DNA from: a virus
Virus record (IMG/VR): IMGVR_UViG_3300042010_000231
Coordinates: 1 to 47,807 of that record
DNA length: 47,807 nucleotides
Reading direction: 5' to 3' (one strand)
The position numbers and the translations under genes are program-made. Shown here in pieces: positions 41,899 through 47,807 of the stretch; the first letter of the stretch is position 1; every line of letters begins with the position of its first letter. The notes under the pieces are model-generated. The model searched no databases. It was not told the origin of the DNA and saw only the letters and a program-made list of their open reading frames with translations.

Positions 41899-42030
41899 TT
41901 AAGGCTTTTTAGGTGGTGGAGAGACTGGCTTACTTTCACTGGTTGGCTTCGGAGAGTAACCATCGCGGAACTCTTGCCGTCCACCTGACTTCGATCCACT
42001 AGTATTTCCTTTGCTCTGATTATCCGTCAC
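41899..42030 (-). CDS. Proline-rich microprotein, GTG start
   Basis: 43 residues from a GTG at 42030, with GGAA upstream. The C-terminal half (DGYSPKPTSESKPVSPPPKK) is alignable to that of the neighbouring microprotein (GYAPSPTNERAPAPPPKNP), which argues strongly that the frame is coding. Likely disordered, basic and Pro/Ser-rich. It is the last gene of the DUF6338 operon, ending at a terminator. Function unknown. Confidence 0.6.
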   Translation of the reverse strand: MTDNQSKGNTSGSKSGGRQEFRDGYSPKPTSESKPVSPPPKKP

Positions 42031-42085
42031 GTTCCGTGTCTTCCTTTATGTGTGGGATGAATTAAAAGTCTCTAACAAAGCCCGC

Positions 42086-42220
42086 TTACGGATTCTTGGG
42101 CGGCGGCGCTGGTGCCCTTTCATTGGTTGGGCTTGGGGCATAACCGCCTTTTACTGGATCGCGGTCTCGCTTGCTTGGTTGGTAGCCCTTCTCTGAACCG
42201 CCACTTTCTCTATTCTTCAT
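42086..42220 (-). CDS. Proline-rich microprotein paired with DUF6338
   Basis: 44 residues from the ATG at 42220 with AGGAG eight bases upstream. MKNRESGGSEKGYQPSKRDR starts the chain, which ends in APAPPPKNP. The start overlaps the DUF6338 stop by 11 bp, so translation is coupled. The frame is open for 33 codons upstream, but those lie inside the DUF6338 gene. Disordered; probably a partner of the membrane protein. Confidence 0.65.
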   Translation of the reverse strand: MKNRESGGSEKGYQPSKRDRDPVKGGYAPSPTNERAPAPPPKNP

Positions 42221-42827
42221 CGCCACTCTCCTGTGGGTGATTAAGGTGAAACAGCTCAAGTGTAGCGATTTCTTTAGCAAGGATGATGATGCCCGCAGAA
42301 TCACTTCTGGCCCTTTCAAATCCGCCTCCTTCGCTCAACACCCACGCTTCTTGAAGGTAAATTTGCTCCGATGCCGGGCTGCTCGAAGCGAAAGATTTCG
42401 AGTCGTAGAGTCCAGCCACCTGGCGTCCATCATTCAGCGTAGCGATCACCCAGTAAGGAACTCGCTGACTGAAGACGAAATCCCATGGTTTGCCGGTCGG
42501 GTGTGCAATTGACCGCTGCAGAAGTTGTGTTTTCCTCAGCCATAAAAATAGCCACGCCCACGCGATGGGTGCGACGAGCAGCACGACGACATAAAAAAGG
42601 ACATACAACGTTGGGTAACTGGACCTGAGGTTGAGGTGTTCAACCGCGTAAATCGGGCCCATCAGTAAGGCGTAATTGATGGAGCTGTACGCAACGGCAT
42701 CGACCAATTGTTGTGATGTGTCTTTGACCTGCGTCGGCTGAAGAAGCGCATATGTCTTTAGACTGATGAAGCCAGGGACTACGAATGCGATGAATAAAAA
42801 TAGCTTGTCGACTTCCCAAATGTCCAT
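42210..42827 (-). CDS. DUF6338 family membrane protein
   Basis: 205 residues starting MDIWEVDKLFLFIAFVVPGF. Three or four membrane segments (about 8-28, 46-66, 75-97), then a beta-rich cytoplasmic domain with GKPWDFVFSQRVPYWVIATL and GRQVAGLYDSKSFAS, ending QESGDEE. The DUF6338 match is from memory of the opening PGFISLKTYALL. It is cargo between gpV and gpW, on the strand opposite to the late genes, so it is probably expressed in the lysogen and may act in exclusion. Confidence 0.78.
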   Translation of the reverse strand: MDIWEVDKLFLFIAFVVPGFISLKTYALLQPTQVKDTSQQLVDAVAYSSINYALLMGPIYAVEHLNLRSSYPTLYVLFYVVVLLVAPIAWAWLFLWLRKTQLLQRSIAHPTGKPWDFVFSQRVPYWVIATLNDGRQVAGLYDSKSFASSSPASEQIYLQEAWVLSEGGGFERARSDSAGIIILAKEIATLELFHLNHPQESGDEE

Positions 42828-42904
42828 GCGAGTCCTTTAGGTACGTTTCAGCTGATGTTGCCCGTCTTCAACCTCGATTAATAGCTTGGCGGCCCGAACA
42901 GCAT

Positions 42905-42924
42905 CCTTAAACCCGATTAAAAGC
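42905..42924 (+). promoter_or_regulatory. Late-promoter motif, copy 4
   Basis: CCTTAAACCCGATTAAAAGC, identical to copies 1 and 3, 31 bp before gpW. It would drive baseplate, fibre and the Com-methyltransferase genes, as the last Mu late promoters do. Confidence 0.65.
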
Positions 42925-42955
42925 TGCAATTATCTGACTTCCGCACCATGTGCGC

Positions 42956-43333
42956 ATGACAACGCCCATTCCTCACACCAGCATCACCGCCGCCCACTGG
43001 CAGCCCGCCCTCGGTACCTCCGGCGAGGTGGTCGAGGGCCTGCGCGATATCGATCAATCCATTCGCATCATCCTGAGCACGCCCAAGGGCAGCGATCCCC
43101 ATCGCCCAGAATTTGGAAGTGACCTTCACCTGTACCTCGACTGGCCAACCAACCGCGTCACGCCGCATCTGGTGCGCGAAGCGGTCGACTCGATTCGCCA
43201 CTGGGAACCCCGCGTCTCAGTGGCCCAGGTGCAAATCCAGATCAACGCGGCGCAGATCATCGTGCAGGTGCATTGGCGCGTAGCCGGTGAAGTGTCCCAG
43301 CTGACCGAGGTGCCGTATGCGCGAGCTGCCTAA
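42956..43333 (+). CDS. Baseplate wedge protein gpW (P2-like, gp25 family)
   Basis: 125 residues starting MTTPIPHTSITAAHWQPALG. The gp25/W pattern is visible: QSIRIILSTPKGSDPHRPEF and DSIRHWEPRVSVAQVQI. Structural part of the wedge despite the lysozyme-like annotation of T4 gp25. A GTG two codons earlier is possible. Overlaps gpJ by 17 bp. Confidence 0.88.
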   Translation: MTTPIPHTSITAAHWQPALGTSGEVVEGLRDIDQSIRIILSTPKGSDPHRPEFGSDLHLYLDWPTNRVTPHLVREAVDSIRHWEPRVSVAQVQIQINAAQIIVQVHWRVAGEVSQLTEVPYARAA

Positions 43334-44438
43334 ACCCGAATTCATCAAAATTGATCCGGCCGCGCTAGAAGCACAACTGATTGCCCGCTACGAACAGAAG
43401 TCCGGCAAAACCCTGTACCCGGCCCAAATCGAACGGCTGTACATCGACCAAATTGCCTACGCGGTATCCCGGTTGCAGATGAGCATCCAGAACGCCGGCG
43501 AACAACTGCTGGTGCGTTTCGCCCGCAGCCCGATTCTCGACTACCTCGGCGAACTGGTCGCCACCCCCAGACTGCTGGCCCAAGCCGCCCGCTGTACCGT
43601 GCGTTTCACCATGCCCGCGGCGGTGACCCAGCCACTGCTGATCCCGATCGGCACTCGGGTCAGCACCCAGGATGCCAAGCTCACCTTTATCACCGATCAG
43701 GACGTGGTGATGGCCGTCGGTCAAACCCACATGACCGTCACTGCCACCTGCACGACCGCCGGCCAACAAGGCAACGGCTGGACCGTCGGCCAGATCAGCG
43801 CCCTCGGCAACTCGCCAGCAGCAGGCCTGATCGCCAGCAACATCACACTCACCACCCAAGGTGCCGAGGATGAAGACGATGACCGCTACCGCGAGCGAAT
43901 CATCCTGGCCCCCGAAGCCTTCAGCAACGCCGGCAGCCGCGCCGCCTATCGCTACCACACGTTGGCTGTGCACCAATCCATCATCGACGTCGCCGTACAT
44001 GGCCCAGATGAAGGTCAGCCGGACGGCCACGTCGCGCTATACCCGCTGACGACCACCGGCTTGCCAACGGACGATCTACTGCAACGCATAGAAGATCAGG
44101 TCAGCGGCGAAAAACTCCGTCCGCTGTGCGACACGGTCAATGCATTTTCGCCAACTGAAGTCGGCTATCAGATCAAGGCAAACATCACGTTCTACGCCAA
44201 CGCAGACCGCAGCGCCGCCATGGCAGCCGCGCAAGCCGCCGCACACGCCTATGCAGTCGAATCACGGGCCGGGCTCGGGCGTGACTTGGTAGCGGAACAA
44301 CTGACCGCTTTGCTTCAAGTCACTGGTGTGTACCGCGCCAATCTGAAGTTACCGTCAGGCCTGCGCGAGTTGCAAAGCAATGAATGGGCGAACTGCTCAT
44401 CCATCCAACTGATCGATGCCGGGGTGGCTTATGGCTGA
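43317..44438 (+). CDS. Baseplate protein gpJ (P2-like)
   Basis: 373 residues. The J family segments are ARSPILDYLGELVATPRLLA, IPIGTRVSTQDAKLTFITDQ, GAEDEDDDRYRERIILAPEA and AAYRYHTLAVHQSIIDVAVH. Forms the wedge ring with gpW and gpI. The start codon lies inside the end of gpW. Confidence 0.92.
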   Translation: MRELPKPEFIKIDPAALEAQLIARYEQKSGKTLYPAQIERLYIDQIAYAVSRLQMSIQNAGEQLLVRFARSPILDYLGELVATPRLLAQAARCTVRFTMPAAVTQPLLIPIGTRVSTQDAKLTFITDQDVVMAVGQTHMTVTATCTTAGQQGNGWTVGQISALGNSPAAGLIASNITLTTQGAEDEDDDRYRERIILAPEAFSNAGSRAAYRYHTLAVHQSIIDVAVHGPDEGQPDGHVALYPLTTTGLPTDDLLQRIEDQVSGEKLRPLCDTVNAFSPTEVGYQIKANITFYANADRSAAMAAAQAAAHAYAVESRAGLGRDLVAEQLTALLQVTGVYRANLKLPSGLRELQSNEWANCSSIQLIDAGVAYG

Positions 44439-44976
44439 TCAGCCACTGCCACCCGCGCTGGCCGGTGATGAGCGTTTTTCGCTGCTCTGTGAGCTGCTCG
44501 ACCAGGCATTAGCCGACCTCGATCTCAACGTGATGCTGGTTTACCTGATTGACCTGGTGAAACCCTCACTACTAACGGCGTTGGCCGATCAATTCTCGCT
44601 CCTCGACGAAGCGGCCTGGGAGCTGGCCGAATCCGAAGAAGCCAAACGCAACTTAATCAAAAACGCCGCCGAACTTCATCGTTTCAAGGGCACGCCGTGG
44701 GCCATCCGCGAGGTCATTCGATTACTCGGCTTTGGCGAAGTCACCCTCCAGGAAGGCTTAGACGCTCAGCCTGATGCAGATCCTTCCACCTGGCCGCTGT
44801 ATCGGGTCGTTCTTAAACGCGTCATCACCAACGATCAGGCGGTGCTACTGCGCCGCCTTCTACTGTCCGTCGCCCCCGCACGCTGCCGCCTGGTATCACT
44901 CGACTATCAGTCGGTTGCCATTCGCTACAACGCAGTCGCGTGCTACGACGGCCAATACAACCATGGGAGCAGCTAA
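44431..44976 (+). CDS. Tail protein gpI (P2-like)
   Basis: 181 residues from the ATG at 44431, which overlaps the gpJ stop; an ATG five codons earlier is also possible. LVKPSLLTALADQFSLLDEA and AAELHRFKGTPWAIREVIRL are typical of gpI, which links fibre to baseplate. Confidence 0.9.
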   Translation: MADQPLPPALAGDERFSLLCELLDQALADLDLNVMLVYLIDLVKPSLLTALADQFSLLDEAAWELAESEEAKRNLIKNAAELHRFKGTPWAIREVIRLLGFGEVTLQEGLDAQPDADPSTWPLYRVVLKRVITNDQAVLLRRLLLSVAPARCRLVSLDYQSVAIRYNAVACYDGQYNHGSS

Positions 44977-45920
44977 TGGCCGATCTACCCGAATCCCCCG
45001 ACTGGGCGCCTGGCGTCTACCAACTCGAAACCTCTGACCCCGTGTTGGGCGGCCCCGACGGCGTCTCCAATCAACAAGCCAAACACCTCGCGAATCGAAC
45101 AAGCTGGCTTAAGAAAAAAATAGATGCGTTTTTCGATGGCAGTGGCATGCCCTTTGCCAGTCAACGTGAAGCAGAAAAAGGAGCTGATACCAACAAACCG
45201 ATGAGTGCACTCAGAGTGTTCCAAGCCATCGGCGCCAAGGTCGTCCAGGCAACAACGAGTGCGCCAGGGATCGCAAGAATTGCAACTCAACTATTGGTTA
45301 AGGCGGGTACAGATGACCACACGATCGTGACGCCGAAAGCGCTCGCGGCAACATTCCCGTTCCGAGGCATTAAAGTCTATTCGTCGGCTGGAGGGTTCAC
45401 TTGGGAAGTACCACCTGGTGTCACTAAAGCTTGGGTGACTACTATCGGGGCCGGCGGTGGCGGAGCCCGGATTGCTGTTCTACCCGGTCCTTCTGGAGGA
45501 TCAGGTGGGGGTATTTCCAAAAAGCTTGTCGACCTGACAGGAGTAACGTCAGTCGCTGTAAAGGTCGGTGCAGGTGGCATAGGAGGCAAGGTTAATGGCA
45601 CGAATGGTACCGACGGCGGCAGCTCCGCATTTGGTGTAACACCGTGGGCAACAGGTGGCTATGGAGGTCGCATAGACGGAAAGGGACCGGAAGGGGGACA
45701 TGGCGTTGATGGTGATGAAACCAGCACCATCGGTGGAGGCTACCTTCCAGTTGGCACTGCCTCCAACGATGCTTTTATTGGTGGCGCTGGCGGCGGTGGA
45801 GTATCTGGATCCGCAGGAGTCGGCGACCACCGTCCGCGAAGTCCGGGACACGGTGGTGGTGGGCGAAACGGTGGCCCGGCACCTGATGGCGCAGATGGAC
45901 AAGTGACCATCCAATGGTAA
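44976..45920 (+). CDS. Tail fibre protein with glycine-rich tip
   Basis: 314 residues. The N-terminal part (WAPGVYQLETSDPVLGGPDG; SNQQAKHLANRTSWLKKKID) is the usual baseplate-binding region of P2/Mu-type fibres, with a TTSAPGIARIATQLLVKAGT repeat element (about 92-111). After about residue 140 it becomes Gly-rich (IGAGGGGARI; GAGGGGVSGSAGVG; GHGGGGRNGGPAPDGADGQV), like the polyglycine-sandwich adhesins of some T-even phages. It starts on the last base of the gpI stop. No fibre-assembly chaperone gene follows. Confidence 0.85.
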   Translation: MADLPESPDWAPGVYQLETSDPVLGGPDGVSNQQAKHLANRTSWLKKKIDAFFDGSGMPFASQREAEKGADTNKPMSALRVFQAIGAKVVQATTSAPGIARIATQLLVKAGTDDHTIVTPKALAATFPFRGIKVYSSAGGFTWEVPPGVTKAWVTTIGAGGGGARIAVLPGPSGGSGGGISKKLVDLTGVTSVAVKVGAGGIGGKVNGTNGTDGGSSAFGVTPWATGGYGGRIDGKGPEGGHGVDGDETSTIGGGYLPVGTASNDAFIGGAGGGGVSGSAGVGDHRPRSPGHGGGGRNGGPAPDGADGQVTIQW

Positions 45921-45967
45921 GCAATCGAAAGGCTTCTTAAAGGAGGCACATGACAAGGGGGCTGATC

Positions 45968-46168
45968 ATGCAGGAAATACGCTGTGGCGAGTGCCACCGC
46001 AAACTCGCCGCTGTCAGCGGTTTCACCGAACTACAAATCAAGTGCCCGCGCTGCCGGACACTCAATCACCTGAAGGCCCCGAGCCTCCTATCCGAATGCC
46101 CTGAGCATCTGCCCATAGAAGCGCAGAAATGCCCCAGCCCACCATTGGAAGCCTGTTCGCAGGCATAG
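45968..46168 (+). CDS. Com-like zinc-finger translational regulator
   Basis: 66 residues starting MQEIRCGECHRKLAAVSGFT. Two CxxC pairs (CGEC and CPRC, about residues 6-9 and 26-29) match Mu Com, a zinc-finger protein that activates translation of mom by remodelling its start region. I start it at the ATG at 45968, aligning with Mu Com; an ATG at 45950 has a strong AAGGAGG but too close. The gene overlaps the methyltransferase start by 40 bp, as com overlaps mom in Mu. The C-terminal 30 residues are longer than I recall for Mu Com. Confidence 0.8.
   Translation: MQEIRCGECHRKLAAVSGFTELQIKCPRCRTLNHLKAPSLLSECPEHLPIEAQKCPSPPLEACSQA
46105..46132 (+). promoter_or_regulatory. Start-codon-sequestering hairpin of the methyltransferase
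   Basis: GCATCTGC (46105-46112) pairs with GCAG (46123-46126) and, after two unpaired As, with ATGC (46129-46132). The AUG of the methyltransferase is therefore inside the stem. In Mu a comparable translation-inhibitory stem in mom mRNA is opened by Com binding just upstream. The Com-like gene is directly upstream here. No strong ribosome-binding site precedes the ATG. Confidence 0.6.
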
Positions 46169-46980
46169 GAGGTTTTGATGTCGGATTCGAAAACGCAGGC
46201 TACCGCACCGCCTGGCAAGTGGAACTCAACCCCATCAACCGGGCTGTCCTTGCCGATCGATTTCCACACGCCACCCAATTCGAAGACGTCCGCCACTGCG
46301 GCGCCCACAACCTCCGTCCCGTCGACGTCATCACTGGCGGCTTTCCCTGCCAAGACATCAGCCTTGCCGGCGCCAGACCCAGCAACAAAGAAACCCGAGG
46401 ACTGCGTGGCCAACGCAGCGGCCTATTCTGGGAAGTCATACGAATCCTCAAAGAGACACAACCTCGCTGGGTGGTGCTTGAGAATGTCGTTAACCTGCTC
46501 GCTATCAACGATAGCCGAGACTTTGAAACAGTCATCCGGGCCCTTGCGCAATGCGGGTATGTGGGATTCTGGCGAGTGCTTAATGCTCAATATTTCGGAG
46601 TCCCCCAGCAACGTCGTCGCGTATTCCTGGTCGCAGGTCATCGACGAATGCCCCCCATGGAGCTGCTGGCTGACGCTGCGCCAGTGGAAGCAATACCTCC
46701 AGCGTCTAGCAAGATCGCGTGGCCACGCCCCGCGGATGCATGGGCTGCCAATACTCTATTGGCAAACAAAGCAGGCTCACAAATCGCTATGGGCTGTACC
46801 ACTTTCATCGCTCAACCGCACGGATGGCATCAGATGGCTGAGCGGCAGCGAACGTCTGAAAATGATGGGCTTTGCCTCGGACTGGATGCGGCCAACCTTG
46901 CAGAGGCTTTCGCTGCCGGAAACGCCGTCGTTACGCAAATCGCGCAATGGATTGCCGAAAAACTAATTAAGGCACACTAA
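46129..46980 (+). CDS. Cytosine-5 DNA methyltransferase
   Basis: 283 residues. Motif I LFAGIGGFDVGFENAG (9-24), motif IV GGFPCQDIS with catalytic Cys74, motif VI VLENVVN (117-123), motif VIII QQRRRVFLVA (160-169) and motif X AGNAVVTQIAQWIAEKL (263-279). The target-recognition region is short. It stands where Mu has mom and overlaps the Com-like gene, so phage DNA modification against restriction is likely. A hairpin covers its start codon (46105-46132). The target sequence is not predictable. The +1 frame is open for most of the gene and carries a motif IX-like segment (LSGSERLKMMGF), which may indicate compensating frameshifts. Confidence 0.88.
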   Translation: MPQPTIGSLFAGIGGFDVGFENAGYRTAWQVELNPINRAVLADRFPHATQFEDVRHCGAHNLRPVDVITGGFPCQDISLAGARPSNKETRGLRGQRSGLFWEVIRILKETQPRWVVLENVVNLLAINDSRDFETVIRALAQCGYVGFWRVLNAQYFGVPQQRRRVFLVAGHRRMPPMELLADAAPVEAIPPASSKIAWPRPADAWAANTLLANKAGSQIAMGCTTFIAQPHGWHQMAERQRTSENDGLCLGLDAANLAEAFAAGNAVVTQIAQWIAEKLIKAH

Positions 46981-47073
46981 AAACAAAGGCAGCAGAGACC
47001 ACCGCCTCCGCTGCCTAACCCCAACACCTCACTTTCCGAAATTCCCTTGCACCACACGCAACAAACCTAAACT

Positions 47074-47118
47074 CCATTTACCTCGCACCCGCACCCGAGT
47101 TTTTCGCGCTCGGCATCA
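47074..47118. other. Phage right end with Mu R1-like site
   Basis: Read from the end inward the sequence begins TGATGCCGAGCGCGAAAAAC. From memory, Mu's right end is TGAAGCGGCGCACGAAAAAC, so CGAAAAAC occupies positions 13-20 in both. A further GGTAAATG about 18 bases on recalls GATAAATG in Mu. The site GCGAGGTAAATGG (opposite 47074-47086) relates to two left-end sites. Confidence 0.6.
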
Positions 47119-47124
47119 TCTACG
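47119..47124. repeat. Target-site duplication, right copy (TCTACG)
   Basis: Matches 122-127. Follows the terminal CA of the phage directly. Confidence 0.8.
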
Positions 47125-47185
47125 CAATTCCCAATCGCGTAACACCCTCCCCGACCGCCTCTCCCTCATCGGAGGTGGCCAATGA
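47119..47185 (+). pseudogene. 3' fragment of host leader ORF split by the prophage
   Basis: Continues the ORF that starts at 84: after the junction the frame reads NSQSRNTLPDRLSLIGGGQ and stops at TGA 47183-47185, which overlaps the ATG of the DUF3077 gene (ATGA). Confidence 0.6.
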
Positions 47186-47511
47186 TCGAACAACCCGAAC
47201 TCAAAACCATCGGCCTGACACCCGCCATCTACTGCGGGGATCAAGCGCTGTTCCATGTCACCTGCAACGTCCCCCTCGGCGATGCGTTGGCGATGGCTTC
47301 TGATTTTCTGTTTCTCGCCAAGGCGCTGACCAAGGATGCGGCTTACGCCAAAGACTCGGATTACCACGCCTGGGCCGCGCATTATTTGACGGCGATGAGC
47401 AAGGCGGTGGTGGATGATGCGGTGAAGGTGCTGAATCGGGATCGGGACAATGAGCTGGCGTCCAAGCGGGCGGGGGCGAAGTCTGAGGGGCTGGGGGATC
47501 GGACGACTTAG
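47182..47511 (+). CDS. DUF3077 family protein (host)
   Basis: 109 residues. FHVTCNVPLGDALAMASDFL (about 24-43) is the DUF3077 core, followed by a helical region (AWAAHYLTAMSKAVVDDAVK) and a low-complexity basic end. Function unknown; the family is typical of Pseudomonas. TCGGAGG lies seven bases before the ATG. The prophage has cut it off from its own leader and leader ORF, so its expression in the lysogen is probably changed. Confidence 0.82.
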   Translation: MIEQPELKTIGLTPAIYCGDQALFHVTCNVPLGDALAMASDFLFLAKALTKDAAYAKDSDYHAWAAHYLTAMSKAVVDDAVKVLNRDRDNELASKRAGAKSEGLGDRTT

Positions 47512-47549
47512 GATGATGCCAGAGCCTTCCGCATTGATGTTGGCAGGTC

Positions 47550-47583
47550 TGGCGCTTTCGCGAGCAAGCTTTGCTCCTACAGG
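47550..47583. repeat. REP-like element in host flank
   Basis: GCGAGCAAGCTTTGCTCCTA contains the stem GAGCAA/TTGCTC and reads, inverted, as the common Pseudomonas 'TAGGAGCAAAGCTTGCTCGC' repeat. It lies just after the DUF3077 gene. Confidence 0.75.
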
Positions 47584-47612
47584 GTTTGCGGTGAATTGAC
47601 TGGCATTGTTAG

Positions 47613-47634
47613 CCCCGAGTTCTTTCGGGGTTTT
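47613..47634 (+). terminator. Terminator downstream of the DUF3077 gene
   Basis: CCCCGA-GTTCTT-TCGGGG followed by TTTT. Clear intrinsic terminator for the host gene; the remaining 170 bp to the window end show no supported gene. Confidence 0.8.
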
Positions 47635-47807
47635 CAAACCTGTTGGTAAACACCACACCACCGCGCATGGATTTTCAGGTGTCGATGACTTCCTCCCCTT
47701 CCAGTACCAACCAAGCATGACTTCACGCCGTCGGCTTACCCGGCTCTTCCCGTCTCGTCGCCCGCGCTGCAACCTCTATCGCTCGAACGCTGATCGCCGC
47801 AAATATC

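Larger units (their letters stand above)
128..47118. mobile_element. Complete Mu-like transposable prophage
   Basis: The element is 46,991 bp, starts TG, ends CA and is flanked by a 6-bp duplication. It carries a DDE transposase with its AAA+ partner, a repressor with operators, terminase, portal, a lambda-like capsid module, a P2-like contractile tail, lysis genes and a Com-like modification module. All essential modules look intact, so it may be inducible. At about 47 kb it is larger than the roughly 37-38 kb remembered for Mu and B3; the excess is the four cargo blocks. Confidence 0.93.

Noticed and set aside
47116-47772. 218-codon minus-strand frame at the right end
   Set aside because: Crosses the phage-host junction, runs antisense to the DUF3077 gene and through a REP and a terminator.
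1-47807. CRISPR array or tRNA gene
   Set aside because: No regularly spaced repeats of CRISPR size and no cloverleaf with a recognisable T-loop were found; the tandem CACG tract and the 15-bp pair are not CRISPR repeats.

Overview
The window holds a complete Mu-like transposable prophage (positions 128-47118, about 47.0 kb) in a Pseudomonas chromosome, probably of the P. fluorescens group. The host call rests on fluorescens-type REP elements, on DUF3077/DUF6124 proteins typical of Pseudomonas, and on the Sbal_3080-type lipoprotein. The ends can be set to the base. A 6-bp duplication TCTACG lies at 122-127 and 47119-47124, the element starts with TG and ends with CA, and joining the flanks restores an uninterrupted 34-codon host ORF whose stop overlaps the start of a DUF3077 gene.

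Layout. The early operon runs leftward from an operator region at about 5.7 kb: BcepMu gp16-like DNA-binding protein, small proteins, an IclR-like winged helix, a conserved early protein, MuA-like transposase, MuB-like ATPase, a hypothetical gene and a Mor-family activator, then a terminator. A repressor and accessory genes run rightward. Late genes follow in Mu order with interruptions: endolysin/holin, DUF2730, a small DNA-binding protein, DUF3486 and large terminase, DUF935 portal, MuF, gpG; protease/scaffold, lambda-type decoration and capsid proteins, connector genes, P2-type sheath and tube; tail chaperones, tape measure, gpU/X/D/V; baseplate W/J/I and fibre; and a Com-like regulator overlapping a cytosine-5 methyltransferase. 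The phage is thus a mosaic of Mu replication/packaging, a lambda-type capsid and a P2-type contractile tail.

Accessory cargo sits in four blocks, each ending at a copy of a 20-21 bp motif (CCTTAAACCCGATTAAAAGC) that precedes a late operon and is probably the Mor-controlled late promoter element. Block 1 has small membrane proteins and a SLATT-like two-TM protein. Block 2 has a subtilisin with a small glycine-rich peptide, a DUF6124 gene, a Septu-like ATPase/HNH pair, a Shedu-like DUF4263 protein and a membrane coiled-coil protein. Block 3 has a TIR-like DUF4062-type protein divergent from a 1284-residue membrane CHAT protease, a lipoprotein, a toxin-antitoxin pair and a second DUF6124 gene. 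Block 4 has a DUF6338 membrane protein and two paralogous proline-rich microproteins. Most of the cargo looks like anti-phage defence.

The most interesting signals are: (1) a long structured leader present in four related copies (one at the host insertion locus), with a long-range helix that covaries between copies; (2) the four late-promoter motifs bounding the cargo; (3) a hairpin that would sequester the start codon of a C5 methyltransferase placed where Mu carries com-mom; (4) the CHAT/DUF4062 cassette and the subtilisin/peptide pair as candidate undescribed defence or conflict systems. All function calls come from reading the sequence and from memory of protein families; no database search was run.
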